Assembly: GCA_017456665.1 (NCBI GenBank)
Contig: JAFTIY010000081.1
Coordinates: 1-59,836, forward strand
Source: Clostridia bacterium
GTDB lineage: Bacteria > Bacillota > Clostridia > Christensenellales > Borkfalkiaceae
Length of the DNA: 59,836 nucleotides
Direction: 5' to 3'
The notes below the pieces were generated by a model. It saw nothing but the letters and a program-made list of their open reading frames with translations. It was not told the origin of the DNA and ran no database searches. The translations under genes and the position numbers were made by a program. Within the stretch, counting starts at the first letter, position 1; every line of letters starts with the position of its first letter. Below are positions 52,003-59,836 of this stretch, piece after piece.

Positions 52003-52031
52003 TTGAAAAAAGTATAAATATATGATATAAT
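52003..52031 (+). promoter_or_regulatory. Promoter for lgt
   Basis: TTGAAA (52003-52008), 17 bases, TATAAT (52026-52031). A GC-rich imperfect palindrome (AGCGCGCGTGCGCGCT) follows at 52043-52058 in the leader. Confidence 0.7.
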
Positions 52032-52078
52032 ATATACACTCAGCGCGCGTGCGCGCTAACTAAGGAGGAATTTACTTA

Positions 52079-52942
52079 ATGTTACCATATCCTATTTTAG
52101 AACTTGGCGACGTAAAAATTTATATGTACGGTCTTATGATCGCAATAGGTATTTTGTGTTGCTTTTTAGTGCTCTTTGAGTACAGTAAAAGAATGAACAT
52201 TCCCGGCAAATACGTTGATTTTTGTTTTTATAACGGCATCGTATCAATCGTAATCGGCTTTTTAGGCTCGGCGGTTTGGCAGGGCTTGTTCAACTATATC
52301 GACGATATAAAAAACGGCAGAGAGGCAGTTTTTTCGTTAGATGGCGGAATAACGGCAATTGGCGGTTTAGTTTCGGGCGCGCTGTGTTTTATCGTGCTTT
52401 CACTCGTTTTCAAAAAACGTTATCCGTTTAACATAACCAAAATCGTTAAGGTTGCACCTTGCTGTATGGCGGTTGCTCACGGCTTTGGTCGTTTAGGTTG
52501 TTTATTTGCAGGCTGTTGCCACGGCGAGTATTTGGGTAGCGAATACGTATTTGGCGGAGTTAAAATGCTCGGCACGTTAAACGGGGTAGATACGTGGGGA
52601 TATTACGTACCCACTCAACTATACGAGGCACTCGTTTTATTTGCTATTTTTGCAGTAATTACCTATTTGGGGCTTAAAAAGAATTTTCATTACGGCTTCG
52701 TAATTTATATGGTAAGCTATGGAATATGGCGTTTCTTTATCGAATTTTTCCGTGCAGACTACCGCGGATCTTTCGTAGGCTCTCTCTCTCCTTCGCAAAC
52801 GCAATCGCTAATAATAATAGCCCTTGCAATTCCCGCATTCTTTATTCTTCGCTACTTTAAGAAAAAGATGGATGCAGCAGAGGGAGGCAGTAAAAATCAG
52901 CAGCCAACTGAAGCTGAAAGTGCCGACAGCGCTGAAGCTTAA
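52079..52942 (+). CDS. lgt: Prolipoprotein diacylglyceryl transferase
   Basis: A 287-residue membrane enzyme that adds diacylglycerol to the lipobox cysteine of prolipoproteins. About seven membrane segments are visible. The signature is GRLGCLFAGCCHGEY near residue 138, with CMAVAHGFGRLGC before it. LDGGITAIGGLVSG and RFFIEFFRADYRG are further family blocks. Length is normal (about 260-300). It starts after a strong TAAGGAGG, and the short C-terminal tail is acidic. It serves the several lipoproteins encoded in this window, as does lspA further on. Confidence 0.95.
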   Translation: MLPYPILELGDVKIYMYGLMIAIGILCCFLVLFEYSKRMNIPGKYVDFCFYNGIVSIVIGFLGSAVWQGLFNYIDDIKNGREAVFSLDGGITAIGGLVSGALCFIVLSLVFKKRYPFNITKIVKVAPCCMAVAHGFGRLGCLFAGCCHGEYLGSEYVFGGVKMLGTLNGVDTWGYYVPTQLYEALVLFAIFAVITYLGLKKNFHYGFVIYMVSYGIWRFFIEFFRADYRGSFVGSLSPSQTQSLIIIALAIPAFFILRYFKKKMDAAEGGSKNQQPTEAESADSAEA

Positions 52943-52974
52943 GGCTGGGTATATCTTTTAGGAGGTGTAAAGTT

Positions 52975-53475
52975 GTGTCTGTAAAGGCTAAAAAATCAAA
53001 TGCAATAGCATTTTTTGCTATAATAGTAGCACTATCAATAGTTTTTGGGCTCGTTGCTACCTTTATTGCTCATTCGCAAATAGTGGCCGATGATTCTGCA
53101 ATAAAAGTGTTAAAGGCAATCGGAATAGGTTTTTGCACGGTATTTTTTACCATTGCGCTGGGTTTTGGCTGCGTTGCTGCACTTTTAAACCGCAAGCCTT
53201 TATTAATAGTTGCTCTTATTGCAGCTTATTTTGCAATAATCTTGCTAATGGTAGTTTGTTCTGTAATTTTTTGGGCAATTATATTGGTGGCAATAGCAAT
53301 TCCCGCCCTTATTTTAATGTTATCTTTAGTAATTTACAAAGATAAGCTAGGCCTTGCTTTTGATAACGAGCAACCCGATTATAAGGATTATAAAACCAGA
53401 AAAGCAGAAAAAGACGCAGCCGAGGCTGTATCTGAGTCTGAAGAACTTCCCGAAATTAAATCTTTTAAAGATTAA
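52975..53475 (+). CDS. Small membrane protein of unknown function
   Basis: A 166-residue protein with a GTG start at 52975 behind AGGAGGTGTAAAGTT. Four hydrophobic segments are visible: AIAFFAIIVALSIVFGLVATFIA, IGIGFCTVFFTIALGFGCVAALL, LLIVALIAAYFAIILLMVVC and VIFWAIILVAIAIPALILMLSLVI. The last ~40 residues are charged and probably cytoplasmic. I recognise no family. It follows lgt by 32 bases and is probably cotranscribed. Confidence 0.7.
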   Translation: MSVKAKKSNAIAFFAIIVALSIVFGLVATFIAHSQIVADDSAIKVLKAIGIGFCTVFFTIALGFGCVAALLNRKPLLIVALIAAYFAIILLMVVCSVIFWAIILVAIAIPALILMLSLVIYKDKLGLAFDNEQPDYKDYKTRKAEKDAAEAVSESEELPEIKSFKD

Positions 53476-53603
53476 CGGGTGAAAAATAATATTAAATACA
53501 GATATAAATTCGGCTGCATAGGCAGTTGGATTTTGCGCGTTTTTAGCGGTAATAAAACGCAATAATTTTTCGGTACTTTTAAAAAAGGAACAAAGGAGAA
53601 ATT

Positions 53604-55046
53604 ATGAAAAGCGTAAACCAAAAACGTAATTTAACCCTTTTAACCGATCTTTATCAGTTGACTATGATGAACGGTTATTATTTAAAGGGCAGGCATGAGC
53701 AAGTTGCAGTTTTCGATTTATTTTTTAGGCAAAATAAGTTAATAACCTATTCGCTCGCAGCAGGGCTTGAGCAAGCTATAGATTATATTTTAAATTTGAG
53801 CTTCGGCGAAGAAGAAATAGCTTATTTGCGTTCGCTTAATTTGTTTGACGAGGGGTTTTTAAAATACCTTTCTACAATGAAGTTTACGGGGGATATTTAT
53901 GCTATTCCCGAGGGTACGGTCGTTTTTCCCGGTGAACCGATTTTAACGGTACGTGCTCCCATAATTCAAGCACAGCTTATCGAAACGGCACTTTTAAATA
54001 TAGTTAATCACCAAACGCTTATAGCGTCAAAGGCGGCAAAGGTTTGCCATGCTGCGCAGGGCGGAAGCGTTATGGAATTTGGGCTTCGTAGGGCTCAAGC
54101 ACCCGATGCGGGATTATACGGCGCGCGCGCTTCTATCATAGGTGGATGTACGTCAACTTCAAACGTGCTTGCAGGTCAGCTTTTTGACGTAAAGGTGGCA
54201 GGAACTCACGCGCATAGCTGGGTAATGAACTTTCCGTCAGAATACGAAGCTTTTAAGGCTTATGCTCAAATTTATCCGCAAGCGACTATGCTTTTGGTAG
54301 ATACTTACAATACCTTAAAAAGCGGCGTACCCAACGCCATCAAGGTGTTTGACGAATTAAAGGCTCAAGGCTACAAACCACTTGGAATAAGGCTTGATTC
54401 GGGCGATTTGGCTTATCTTTCAAAGCAGGCTCGCAAAATGCTCGATAAAGCAGGCTACCCCGATACTATTATTTGCGCTTCGGGCGATTTAGATGAAAAT
54501 TCAATTAGTTCATTAAAGGCGCAGGGCGCAAAAATTGATTTATGGGGTGTTGGAACTAAGCTTATAACTAGTGAAGATATGCCCGCGCTCGGCGGTGTTT
54601 ATAAGCTTTCGGCAATGATTGAAGAAGACGGAAGCATAACTCCCAAAATTAAGCTCTCTGATAACAGTGCAAAAATTACCAATCCTGGATTTAAAACGGT
54701 ATACAGAGTGTATGTCAACGGCATGGCAGAGGCAGATTTAATTGCCTTAAGGGGCGAAAAAATCGATACGAGTGGTCCGCTTACGTTATATCATCCGTTA
54801 GAAAGATGGAAGAGTATTACCTTTGAAAATTATACTATAAAAGAGCTCACTGTAAAAGTGGTAGAAAATGGTAAAGTGTGCTATGATATGCCTGCGCTTA
54901 AACAAATTGCAGAGTATTCTAAGGCCGATCTTGCAACCTTTTGGGAAGAATATATACGAAACGACTATCCTCATATTTTTAAGGTTGACCTTTCAGATGG
55001 GCTTTACGCGCTTAAAACTGATATGATTAAAAAGATTAGGGGGTAA
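53604..55046 (+). CDS. pncB: Nicotinate phosphoribosyltransferase
   Basis: A 480-residue enzyme of NAD salvage, making nicotinate mononucleotide from nicotinate and PRPP. Family motifs are LLTDLYQLTMMNGYY at the N-terminus (here near 12), MEFGLRRAQAPDAGLYGARASIIGGCTSTSN near 155 with the catalytic-histidine region GTHAHSWVMNFPSE near 200, and GIRLDSGDLAYLSKQAR near 262. The length is typical. It starts at ATG 53604 after AAAGGAGAAATT. The coiled-coil gene follows 4 bases later. Confidence 0.94.
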   Translation: MKSVNQKRNLTLLTDLYQLTMMNGYYLKGRHEQVAVFDLFFRQNKLITYSLAAGLEQAIDYILNLSFGEEEIAYLRSLNLFDEGFLKYLSTMKFTGDIYAIPEGTVVFPGEPILTVRAPIIQAQLIETALLNIVNHQTLIASKAAKVCHAAQGGSVMEFGLRRAQAPDAGLYGARASIIGGCTSTSNVLAGQLFDVKVAGTHAHSWVMNFPSEYEAFKAYAQIYPQATMLLVDTYNTLKSGVPNAIKVFDELKAQGYKPLGIRLDSGDLAYLSKQARKMLDKAGYPDTIICASGDLDENSISSLKAQGAKIDLWGVGTKLITSEDMPALGGVYKLSAMIEEDGSITPKIKLSDNSAKITNPGFKTVYRVYVNGMAEADLIALRGEKIDTSGPLTLYHPLERWKSITFENYTIKELTVKVVENGKVCYDMPALKQIAEYSKADLATFWEEYIRNDYPHIFKVDLSDGLYALKTDMIKKIRG

Positions 55047-55050
55047 GCTT

Positions 55051-55647
55051 TTGATTTTTGATAAAACAAAAAAAATAAAGCTTGAGCTTGATGAAAAATC
55101 AGCTCGCATCCTTGAGCTCGAACGGGATAATTTAGATTTAAAAAATAGGCTCGAGCAGGCTGAAATAAAAAATGCCGAGCTTAAACGCGAGCTTGAATCA
55201 TTGCGTGAAAAAAGTAACCAGCTTGAGCAAGAAGTGGGGCTATATGCTCGTAAAACGGAAGTTTTACAAGAAGAAGCAGATAAAATTCTTTTAAACGCAA
55301 AAGAAAAAGCTAAACAAATTGAAGATCAAGCAGTGCAACTTTACAGGGCAGAAATCAATCGCCTGCGCGACTTTATAGCGCGTTATCAGGCAAATTTGCC
55401 CGAACCTAAACAGCGTACGCCCGAAAGTAAAAAGAGGGCTGCGCTTTGCGCGCTTTTAGCTGAAATTTTAAACGATTGCCTAACGGTTAGTGATCTTGGC
55501 GAGGGCGCTCAATTATTACAAAAATTAAGCGATGCAATGGGTGGCGGAGCTAGTAGCGAGGGAACGTTTAATCTCGAAGAGGTTTTAAACCCCGCTGGCG
55601 ATTTAGATCTTGCGGCCTTGTGTAAAGAGCTTGGAGTTATGGAATAA
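55051..55647 (+). CDS. Coiled-coil protein of unknown function
   Basis: A 198-residue protein starting at a TTG behind TTAGGGGGTAAGC. Residues ~8-110 form a strong coiled coil (LELDEKSARILELERDNLDLKNRLEQAE ... LREKSNQLEQEVGLYARKTEVLQEEADKIL), with a DivIVA-like look. The C-terminus is helical and leads to a Gly-rich loop (DAMGGGASSEG). I do not recognise a family. It sits between pncB and lspA in a run of coupled genes (1-base overlap with lspA), so a role at the membrane or in cell division is possible. Confidence 0.65.
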   Translation: MIFDKTKKIKLELDEKSARILELERDNLDLKNRLEQAEIKNAELKRELESLREKSNQLEQEVGLYARKTEVLQEEADKILLNAKEKAKQIEDQAVQLYRAEINRLRDFIARYQANLPEPKQRTPESKKRAALCALLAEILNDCLTVSDLGEGAQLLQKLSDAMGGGASSEGTFNLEEVLNPAGDLDLAALCKELGVME

Positions 55648-56126
55648 TGTGGTATATAGTTTTATTTGCTTTAACGCTTGTTCTCGATCAGGTTACTAAA
55701 GTAATAGTTGACAAGAACGACGTTTACGTTACCGTTATCGAGGGCGTTTTAAATATTAACATCAGTTATAATAAAGGAGCTTCGTTCTCATTTTTAGCAG
55801 ACGTTAGCTGGGCGCAAACGTTTTTTATCGTGCTTACTTGTGTGGTTCTTATCGGCGGTTTGTTCTTTGTTATTAAGTATAAACCTAAAGGAAAATGGCT
55901 CAACTGCTCTATTGCGCTAATGTTTTCGGGTACGATTGGCAATTTTATAGATAGATTGGCATTCGGCTACGTTCGCGATTTTATCGACGTTCCATTTTTT
56001 GCTAACTTTAACGTTGCCGATTGCTGTCTTTGTATTGGTGCGTTTATGTTAATTTTTTACATTATGTTTTTAGATCATGATGCTATAATTAAGCGTGGTA
56101 AAAAGACGGAGAAGGGAGATCAATGA
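55647..56126 (+). CDS. lspA: Lipoprotein signal peptidase II
   Basis: A 159-residue four-helix membrane aspartyl protease that cleaves lipoprotein signal peptides after Lgt modification. It has LDQVTKVIV near residue 13, NISYNKGASFSFL (the N-x-G-x-A-F block), GTIGNFIDRLAFGYVRDFIDV near 104 and FNVADCCLCIG near 127; the two catalytic aspartates are in NFIDR/RDFID and VAD. The start overlaps the previous stop by one base and the stop overlaps the next gene by four. Confidence 0.95.
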   Translation: MWYIVLFALTLVLDQVTKVIVDKNDVYVTVIEGVLNINISYNKGASFSFLADVSWAQTFFIVLTCVVLIGGLFFVIKYKPKGKWLNCSIALMFSGTIGNFIDRLAFGYVRDFIDVPFFANFNVADCCLCIGAFMLIFYIMFLDHDAIIKRGKKTEKGDQ

Positions 56127-57025
56127 GCTCCTACGTTACGCAAAGCTCGGGCGAAAGATTAGACGTTTATCTCGCTTCGGTTACAGGTAATTCCCGCTCT
56201 CACGTAAAAAAATTGGCTGATGACGGATTTATTACCGTTAACGGAAAAATTGCAAAATGTAAGCAGTTGCTTAAGGAGGGCGACGTTATCGAGGTTACCG
56301 AAAGACCGCTAGAGCAGCTTGAGGTTAAGCCGGTTAATATTCCTTTAGATATCGTTTATCAAGACGGGGACTTGGCCGTTATTAATAAACAGCAAGGGCT
56401 TACCGTGCACGCTGGTAGCGGTACTGACGAAAATACTTTGGTAAATGCTCTTTTGTATTCGCTCGATAGTTTGAGTGGTATAAACGGAGTTATTCGCCCC
56501 GGTATCGTTCATAGAATAGATAAAGACACTTCGGGCTTGTTGGTAGTAGCAAAAAACGATAGGGCGCATCTGTCGCTTGCCGAGCAAATAGAGAAAAAGA
56601 CATGTAAGAGAGTGTATTTGGCACTTTTAAGCGGTAATTTAAAACAGGATAGCGGCAGGGTAGATACTCATATAGATCGTTCGCCTAAAGATAGAACGGC
56701 ATTTTGCGTTTGTTCAAAAAATAAGGGTAGGCAGGCTATTACCGATTATAAAGTGGTTAAAAGGTACGAGGGATATACCCTTTGCGAGTTTTCGCTTTTA
56801 ACCGGGCGCACCCATCAAATAAGGGTTCACAGTAAGCATTTAGGATGCCCCGTTGTGGGAGATAAGGTTTACGGTCATAAGCGTTGTGCGTTTAAGCTAA
56901 ACGGGCAACTGTTGCACGCCTATAAGCTTACGTTTATTCATCCAACGAGCAATGAAGAGGTAACGTTTACCTGTGATTTGCCCGATTATTTTAAAGACGT
57001 TTTGGCACAACTTAAAGAAGTATAA
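56123..57025 (+). CDS. RluD-family RNA pseudouridine synthase
   Basis: A 300-residue rRNA-modifying enzyme. An S4 RNA-binding domain opens it (ERLDVYLASVTGNSRSHVKKLADDGFITVNGK), followed by the catalytic motif VHRIDKDTSGLLVVAKN (aspartate near residue 132) and TGRTHQIRVHSKHLGCPVVGDKVYG. The lspA-rluD order with an ATGA overlap is common in Firmicutes and supports the lspA call too. Target position is probably in 23S rRNA by family knowledge. Confidence 0.94.
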   Translation: MSSYVTQSSGERLDVYLASVTGNSRSHVKKLADDGFITVNGKIAKCKQLLKEGDVIEVTERPLEQLEVKPVNIPLDIVYQDGDLAVINKQQGLTVHAGSGTDENTLVNALLYSLDSLSGINGVIRPGIVHRIDKDTSGLLVVAKNDRAHLSLAEQIEKKTCKRVYLALLSGNLKQDSGRVDTHIDRSPKDRTAFCVCSKNKGRQAITDYKVVKRYEGYTLCEFSLLTGRTHQIRVHSKHLGCPVVGDKVYGHKRCAFKLNGQLLHAYKLTFIHPTSNEEVTFTCDLPDYFKDVLAQLKEV

Positions 57026-57051
57026 AGATAAACTCAAATTTAAAAAATAGG

Positions 57052-57067
57052 GCTATAAGCCCGTTAA
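57052..57067 (-). repeat. Dispersed hairpin-loop repeat, copy 18
   Basis: CTATAAGCCCGTTAAC (13 of 16 to the reverse consensus) between the pseudouridine synthase and glnS genes. AAAAAATAGG precedes it. Confidence 0.55.
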
Positions 57068-57100
57068 CGCATAATAGATATAAATTAAAGGTGTTTAATT

Positions 57101-58741
57101 ATGGAAGTTATTGAAGCTAAAAATTTTATTGAAGACATTATTAACGAAGAGCTTTCAGAAGGAAAGGTTACAGAGGTTCACACTCGCTTTCCTCCAGAGC
57201 CTAACGGATATTTGCATATCGGCCATGCAAAGTCGCTTTGCTTAAATTTTGGCACGGCTAAAAAGTACGGCGGAAAATGTAATTTGTTTTTTGACGATAC
57301 CAATCCCTCTAAAGAAAAAACCGAATTCGTTGACGCTATAAAGGCTGATATTGAGTGGTTGGGATTTAAATGGTTTGAAATGCATTACGCTTCAGACTTT
57401 TTTGAAGATATCTATAATCTTGCCGTAAAGCTCATCAAAGAAGGAAAGGCATACGTTTGTGATCTTACCGCCGATCAAATTCGCGAATCACGCGGTACGT
57501 TAACTCAACCGGGCGTTGAAAGTCCGTTCAGAAACAGAAGCGTTGAAGAAAATCTCGCCTTATTTGAAGGAATGAAAGAGGGTAAGTTTGCCGATGGCGA
57601 AAAGGTTTTAAGGGCAAAAATAGATATGGCTTCGCCTAATATGAACATGCGCGATCCCGTAATTTATAGAGTATTAAAGGCAACCCATCACCGCACGGGC
57701 GATAAGTGGTGCATTTATCCAATGTACGATTTTGCGCACCCCCTTTGCGATTCTATGCAAGGCGTTACTCACTCGTTATGCACTTTAGAGTTTGAAGATC
57801 ACCGCCCGCTTTATAATTGGGTAGTTGAAAATACGGGAGTAGAGCATAAACCTCGCCAAATTGAGTTTGCTCGTTTAAATATTGCAAACACGGTAATGAG
57901 TAAGCGTTATTTAAAAAAGTTAGTTGAAGATGGAACTGTTTCTGGCTGGGATGATCCACGCATGCCTACTTTAACTGGCTTACGTGCGCGCGGTATTCCT
58001 GCAGAGGCTCTTAAAAACTTCTGTGAGGCAGTTGGCGTTGCAAAGGCTAATTCAGAAATAGAAAACGGATATTTAGAACATTTTGTTCGTGATTATCTAA
58101 ATACTAATGCAGAAAGGGCAATGGCAGTTATCGATCCTATTAAAGTGGTGATCGAAAACTACGAGGGCGATGGCGAGTATATAGATTTTGATACCAAACC
58201 TCAACAGGAAAATAGCCCAAAGCGTAAAATTGCATTTTCTAAAGAAATTTATATTTCGGCTGAAGATTTTTCTGATAATCCCCCTCCTAAATTTTTCAGG
58301 CTTAAGCCGGAAGGTTACGTTCGCCTTAAAAATGCATATATTATTAAGTGCGAAAGGGTTGAATATGCCGATAACGGTGCTATAAAGCAACTTATTTGTT
58401 CTTATTTGCCCGAATCACGTAGCGGAAACGATACCAGCGGTATTAAGGTTAAGGGCACTATTCAATGGGTTGACGGTAAAGAAAGCGAAGACGTAACGGT
58501 TAAAAAATATGATTATCTGTTAAATGATCCCCAATATCCTGGGCAGGACTTTAGCGAAAGATTTAATCAAAACAGCCTTACGGTAGTTAGCGGCAAGGCA
58601 GAAAAATATCTTTGCGAGGTTGAAGAGGGAACTTCATTCCAGCTTTTACGCATAGGATATTATAAAAAAGGAAGCGAAAATGGCAAAACCGTTTTGCACG
58701 AAATAACTTCGCTTAAGGATACCTATAAGCCTGCAAAATAG
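57101..58741 (+). CDS. glnS: Glutaminyl-tRNA synthetase
   Basis: A 546-residue class I tRNA synthetase charging tRNA-Gln directly with glutamine. It has PPEPNGYLHIGHAKS (HIGH motif) near residue 26, FDDTNPSKE, and VMSKRYLKKL (KMSKS-equivalent) near 265, plus YDFAHPLCDSMQGVTHSLCTLEFEDHR. The C-terminal anticodon-binding beta-barrels include RLKPEGYVRLKNAYIIKCERVEY. Length matches bacterial GlnRS (about 550). Many Firmicutes lack GlnRS and use the amidotransferase route, so its presence is informative about lineage. It starts after an AAAGGTGTTTAATT site and is monocistronic. Confidence 0.95.
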   Translation: MEVIEAKNFIEDIINEELSEGKVTEVHTRFPPEPNGYLHIGHAKSLCLNFGTAKKYGGKCNLFFDDTNPSKEKTEFVDAIKADIEWLGFKWFEMHYASDFFEDIYNLAVKLIKEGKAYVCDLTADQIRESRGTLTQPGVESPFRNRSVEENLALFEGMKEGKFADGEKVLRAKIDMASPNMNMRDPVIYRVLKATHHRTGDKWCIYPMYDFAHPLCDSMQGVTHSLCTLEFEDHRPLYNWVVENTGVEHKPRQIEFARLNIANTVMSKRYLKKLVEDGTVSGWDDPRMPTLTGLRARGIPAEALKNFCEAVGVAKANSEIENGYLEHFVRDYLNTNAERAMAVIDPIKVVIENYEGDGEYIDFDTKPQQENSPKRKIAFSKEIYISAEDFSDNPPPKFFRLKPEGYVRLKNAYIIKCERVEYADNGAIKQLICSYLPESRSGNDTSGIKVKGTIQWVDGKESEDVTVKKYDYLLNDPQYPGQDFSERFNQNSLTVVSGKAEKYLCEVEEGTSFQLLRIGYYKKGSENGKTVLHEITSLKDTYKPAK

Positions 58742-58762
58742 TTTTTTTGCAAGTTTACGGAG

Positions 58763-58778
58763 CTATAAGCCCACTTTT
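58763..58778 (-). repeat. Degenerate dispersed-repeat copy
   Basis: CTATAAGCCCACTTTT keeps only the CTATAAG half of the core, followed by the CACTTTT stem typical of the family, after the glnS stop codon. AAGTTTACGGAG precedes it. No complete second half. Confidence 0.3.
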
Positions 58779-58938
58779 TGATTAAAAACTTTTAAAAAGG
58801 TTAAAAATTGAAATACAATAAACAAGTAATTTTTTGCTTTATAATTGAAATTTAGAGCAAAAAACTGCGTTTGTATTGTGAAAAAATTTTAAAACAATGC
58901 ATTTTTTAGGCGATTTAGTAATAAATTAGTAAAAAGTA

Positions 58939-58967
58939 TTGACAAATTTCGCATTTTGCTTTATAAT
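58939..58967 (+). promoter_or_regulatory. Consensus promoter for the CvpA-like gene
   Basis: TTGACA (58939-58944), exactly 17 bases, TATAAT (58962-58967), 52 bases before the start codon. Confidence 0.88.
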
Positions 58968-59018
58968 ATGCATATATAATAAGGAATACTATTTTTCTTA
59001 TAAAAAAAGAGGTAGACT

Positions 59019-59648
59019 ATGTATTGGGTAGTAGACGTTCTCGTAATCGCGTTTTTAGCGGTTATGCTTGCTAGAGGCATTAAAAGAGGCTTTATTAACG
59101 GAGCATTTACTTTTGTAACAACCTTCCTTTGGATTGGTCTTGCAGCTGGTTTTTCAGCAGGCTGCTGTTATTTGTTCACGTTATTTGGTTGGATGCAAGA
59201 TATTCAACTTTTATTCCTAGAATTTGGTAACGATATAGGCGGCCTTGTAGGAATGGATGGTTTAACTGTTGCACTCTATTGTGCATACGCTCTCGTTGGA
59301 GTAATTTTATTTATTCCTTGCTACGTGTTATCACTTTGGATTGGCCGTCAATTTGAACGTTTTGTTAAATTCGTTCGCTCTAAAGTTGGCTTCTTCAGAG
59401 TTTTAGGAAGTATTTTAGGCGGTTTAGTTAACTTTGCAGTTGCTGCAGCTTTAGTTTTAGTCGTATTCGGCATTGCTGCCCTTGTTGACGGAAGCGGTTT
59501 ATTTAGTTACACTAACGAAGTGCTTCGCGCTGCTCCTTTATCTGGTTGGCTTTACGAAATTAATCCCCTTTGCACTCTTTTAGGTGGCCACGGGGCTTTA
59601 GCTGAAGATATTGCTTATATCATTTCAGGTGCGTTTTTATACGCTTAA
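59019..59648 (+). CDS. CvpA-like membrane protein
   Basis: A 209-residue protein with about five hydrophobic segments: VVDVLVIAFLAVMLARGIKRGF at the N-terminus (the CvpA opening iD..i......xRGxxkGF), then FVTTFLWIGLAAGFSAGCCYLF, LTVALYCAYALVGVILFIPCYVLSL and ILGGLVNFAVAAALVLVVFGIAAL. The DxLixxxL...KG pattern and the G-x-x-x-G-rich third helix fit the CvpA/colicin V production family, whose role is broadly in envelope homeostasis. The start ATG 59019 follows AAAGAGGTAGACT. A strong consensus promoter drives it. Confidence 0.75.
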   Translation: MYWVVDVLVIAFLAVMLARGIKRGFINGAFTFVTTFLWIGLAAGFSAGCCYLFTLFGWMQDIQLLFLEFGNDIGGLVGMDGLTVALYCAYALVGVILFIPCYVLSLWIGRQFERFVKFVRSKVGFFRVLGSILGGLVNFAVAAALVLVVFGIAALVDGSGLFSYTNEVLRAAPLSGWLYEINPLCTLLGGHGALAEDIAYIISGAFLYA

Positions 59649-59662
59649 TTAATTTAAAATAT

Positions 59663-59702
59663 AAAGGTCTTTTACCGTTTTCGGTAAAGGACCTTTTTTT
59701 GT
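59663..59702 (+). terminator. Terminator after the CvpA-like gene
   Basis: AAAGGTCTTTTACCG and CGGTAAAGGACCTTTTTTT form a long, almost perfect stem with a four-base loop and T-run. Confidence 0.93.
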
Positions 59703-59710
59703 ATAAGGAA

Positions 59711-59836
59711 AACCCCCAGATAGTCTGGGGGTTCTAAAAAAGGCTTTTGCCGATGATGTTGAAAAAATAACTCCGTTTGTGTATAATATAATTGACCTGG
59801 CAGTCAAATAAAAACACAAACGGAGGACAGTTAAAA
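59711..59836 (+). mobile_element. Left end of an insertion sequence, probably IS200/IS605-like, cut by window edge
   Basis: A compact hairpin AACCCCCAGA-TAG-TCTGGGGGTT lies at 59711-59733, as in subterminal hairpins of IS200/IS605 ends. About 40 bases on, CTCCGTTTGTGT (59771-59782) and ACACAAACGGAG (59814-59825) form a 12-base perfect inverted repeat enclosing a second one, TTGAC...GTCAA (59793-59808). The right arm contains the CGGAGGA ribosome binding site of a gene that would start beyond the window. Sequestering the transposase ribosome site in a hairpin is known for IS200. The transposase itself is not in the window. Confidence 0.5.

Noticed and set aside
55370-55395. GACTTTATAGCGCGTTATC inside the coiled-coil gene as a repeat copy
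   Set aside because: It resembles pieces of the motif but the halves are in the wrong order. Probably chance.
57025-57100. Possible T-box or other riboswitch upstream of glnS
   Set aside because: The gap is only 75 bases, taken up mostly by a dispersed-repeat copy. There is no room for a T-box leader and no T-box core sequence is visible.
1-59836. tRNA, rRNA or tmRNA genes
   Set aside because: I saw no stretch with a convincing tRNA cloverleaf (GGTTCRA arm, CCA end) or conserved rRNA sequence in the intergenic gaps.

Overview
The window is AT-rich, densely packed bacterial DNA with strong GGAG-type ribosome binding sites and TTGACA/TATAAT promoters. No rRNA, tRNA or CRISPR array is visible. 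The gene content includes SipW-type signal peptidase, a DUF1836 regulator, a flotillin/NfeD pair, HU, glutaminyl-tRNA synthetase and AraC-regulated glycoside hydrolases. This points to an uncultured or poorly studied low-GC Firmicutes/Clostridia lineage, probably host-associated. That placement is inference from family content.

Region 1 (1-15585) looks like a surface-structure locus on the + strand. Four tandem paralogous secreted proteins with SipW-type signal peptides come first (the first is cut by the window edge). They are followed by a SipW-type signal peptidase, a membrane-anchored McrB-like AAA+ ATPase, a McrC/DUF2357-like protein with a C-terminal zinc ribbon, a two-gene ABC transporter, a large beta-helix-like exported protein, a lipoprotein with collagen-like and InlB-like segments, and an acidic protein. 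The coupling of an McrB/DUF2357 pair to a SipW secretion locus is the strongest candidate for an undescribed gene system here.

Region 2 (15586-24242) holds a 394-base MITE-like non-coding element, a ROK glucokinase, a frameshifted TetR regulator, HU, a two-gene unit with a degenerate PHP protein, and a minus-strand operon of DUF1836 regulator, NfeD and flotillin. The promoter of that operon carries a perfect 16-base palindrome.

Region 3 (24243-36136) is mixed housekeeping and accessory: M29 aminopeptidase, MBL-fold hydrolase, a zinc-ribbon acidic protein, YwaF-like and acyltransferase membrane proteins, a serine recombinase, threonine aldolase, Mrp/NBP35 ATPase, rubrerythrin and an AraC regulator.

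Region 4 (36356-42834) encodes two large lipoproteins, a GH31 glycosidase and a triple-Big2 protein, which share a repeated C-terminal module that I do not recognise.

Region 5 (43182-59648) has a patatin-like phospholipase, a compact shikimate operon (aroC, fused aroA-aroE, aroQ, aroK), a MacB-like ABC exporter, a nuclease lipoprotein, lgt, pncB, lspA, an RluD-family pseudouridine synthase, glnS and a CvpA-like protein. The last ~110 bases look like the left end of an insertion sequence.

Across the whole window a 16-base motif, GTTAATCG(CG or AC)(C or T)TATAG, recurs at about 18 clear sites in both orientations. It is usually the loop of a hairpin with an AAAAGTG/CACTTTT-like stem, and sits between genes, but it also occurs inside coding sequences, including inside conserved enzyme motifs. 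It is not explained by any gene and is the most striking sequence-level observation.
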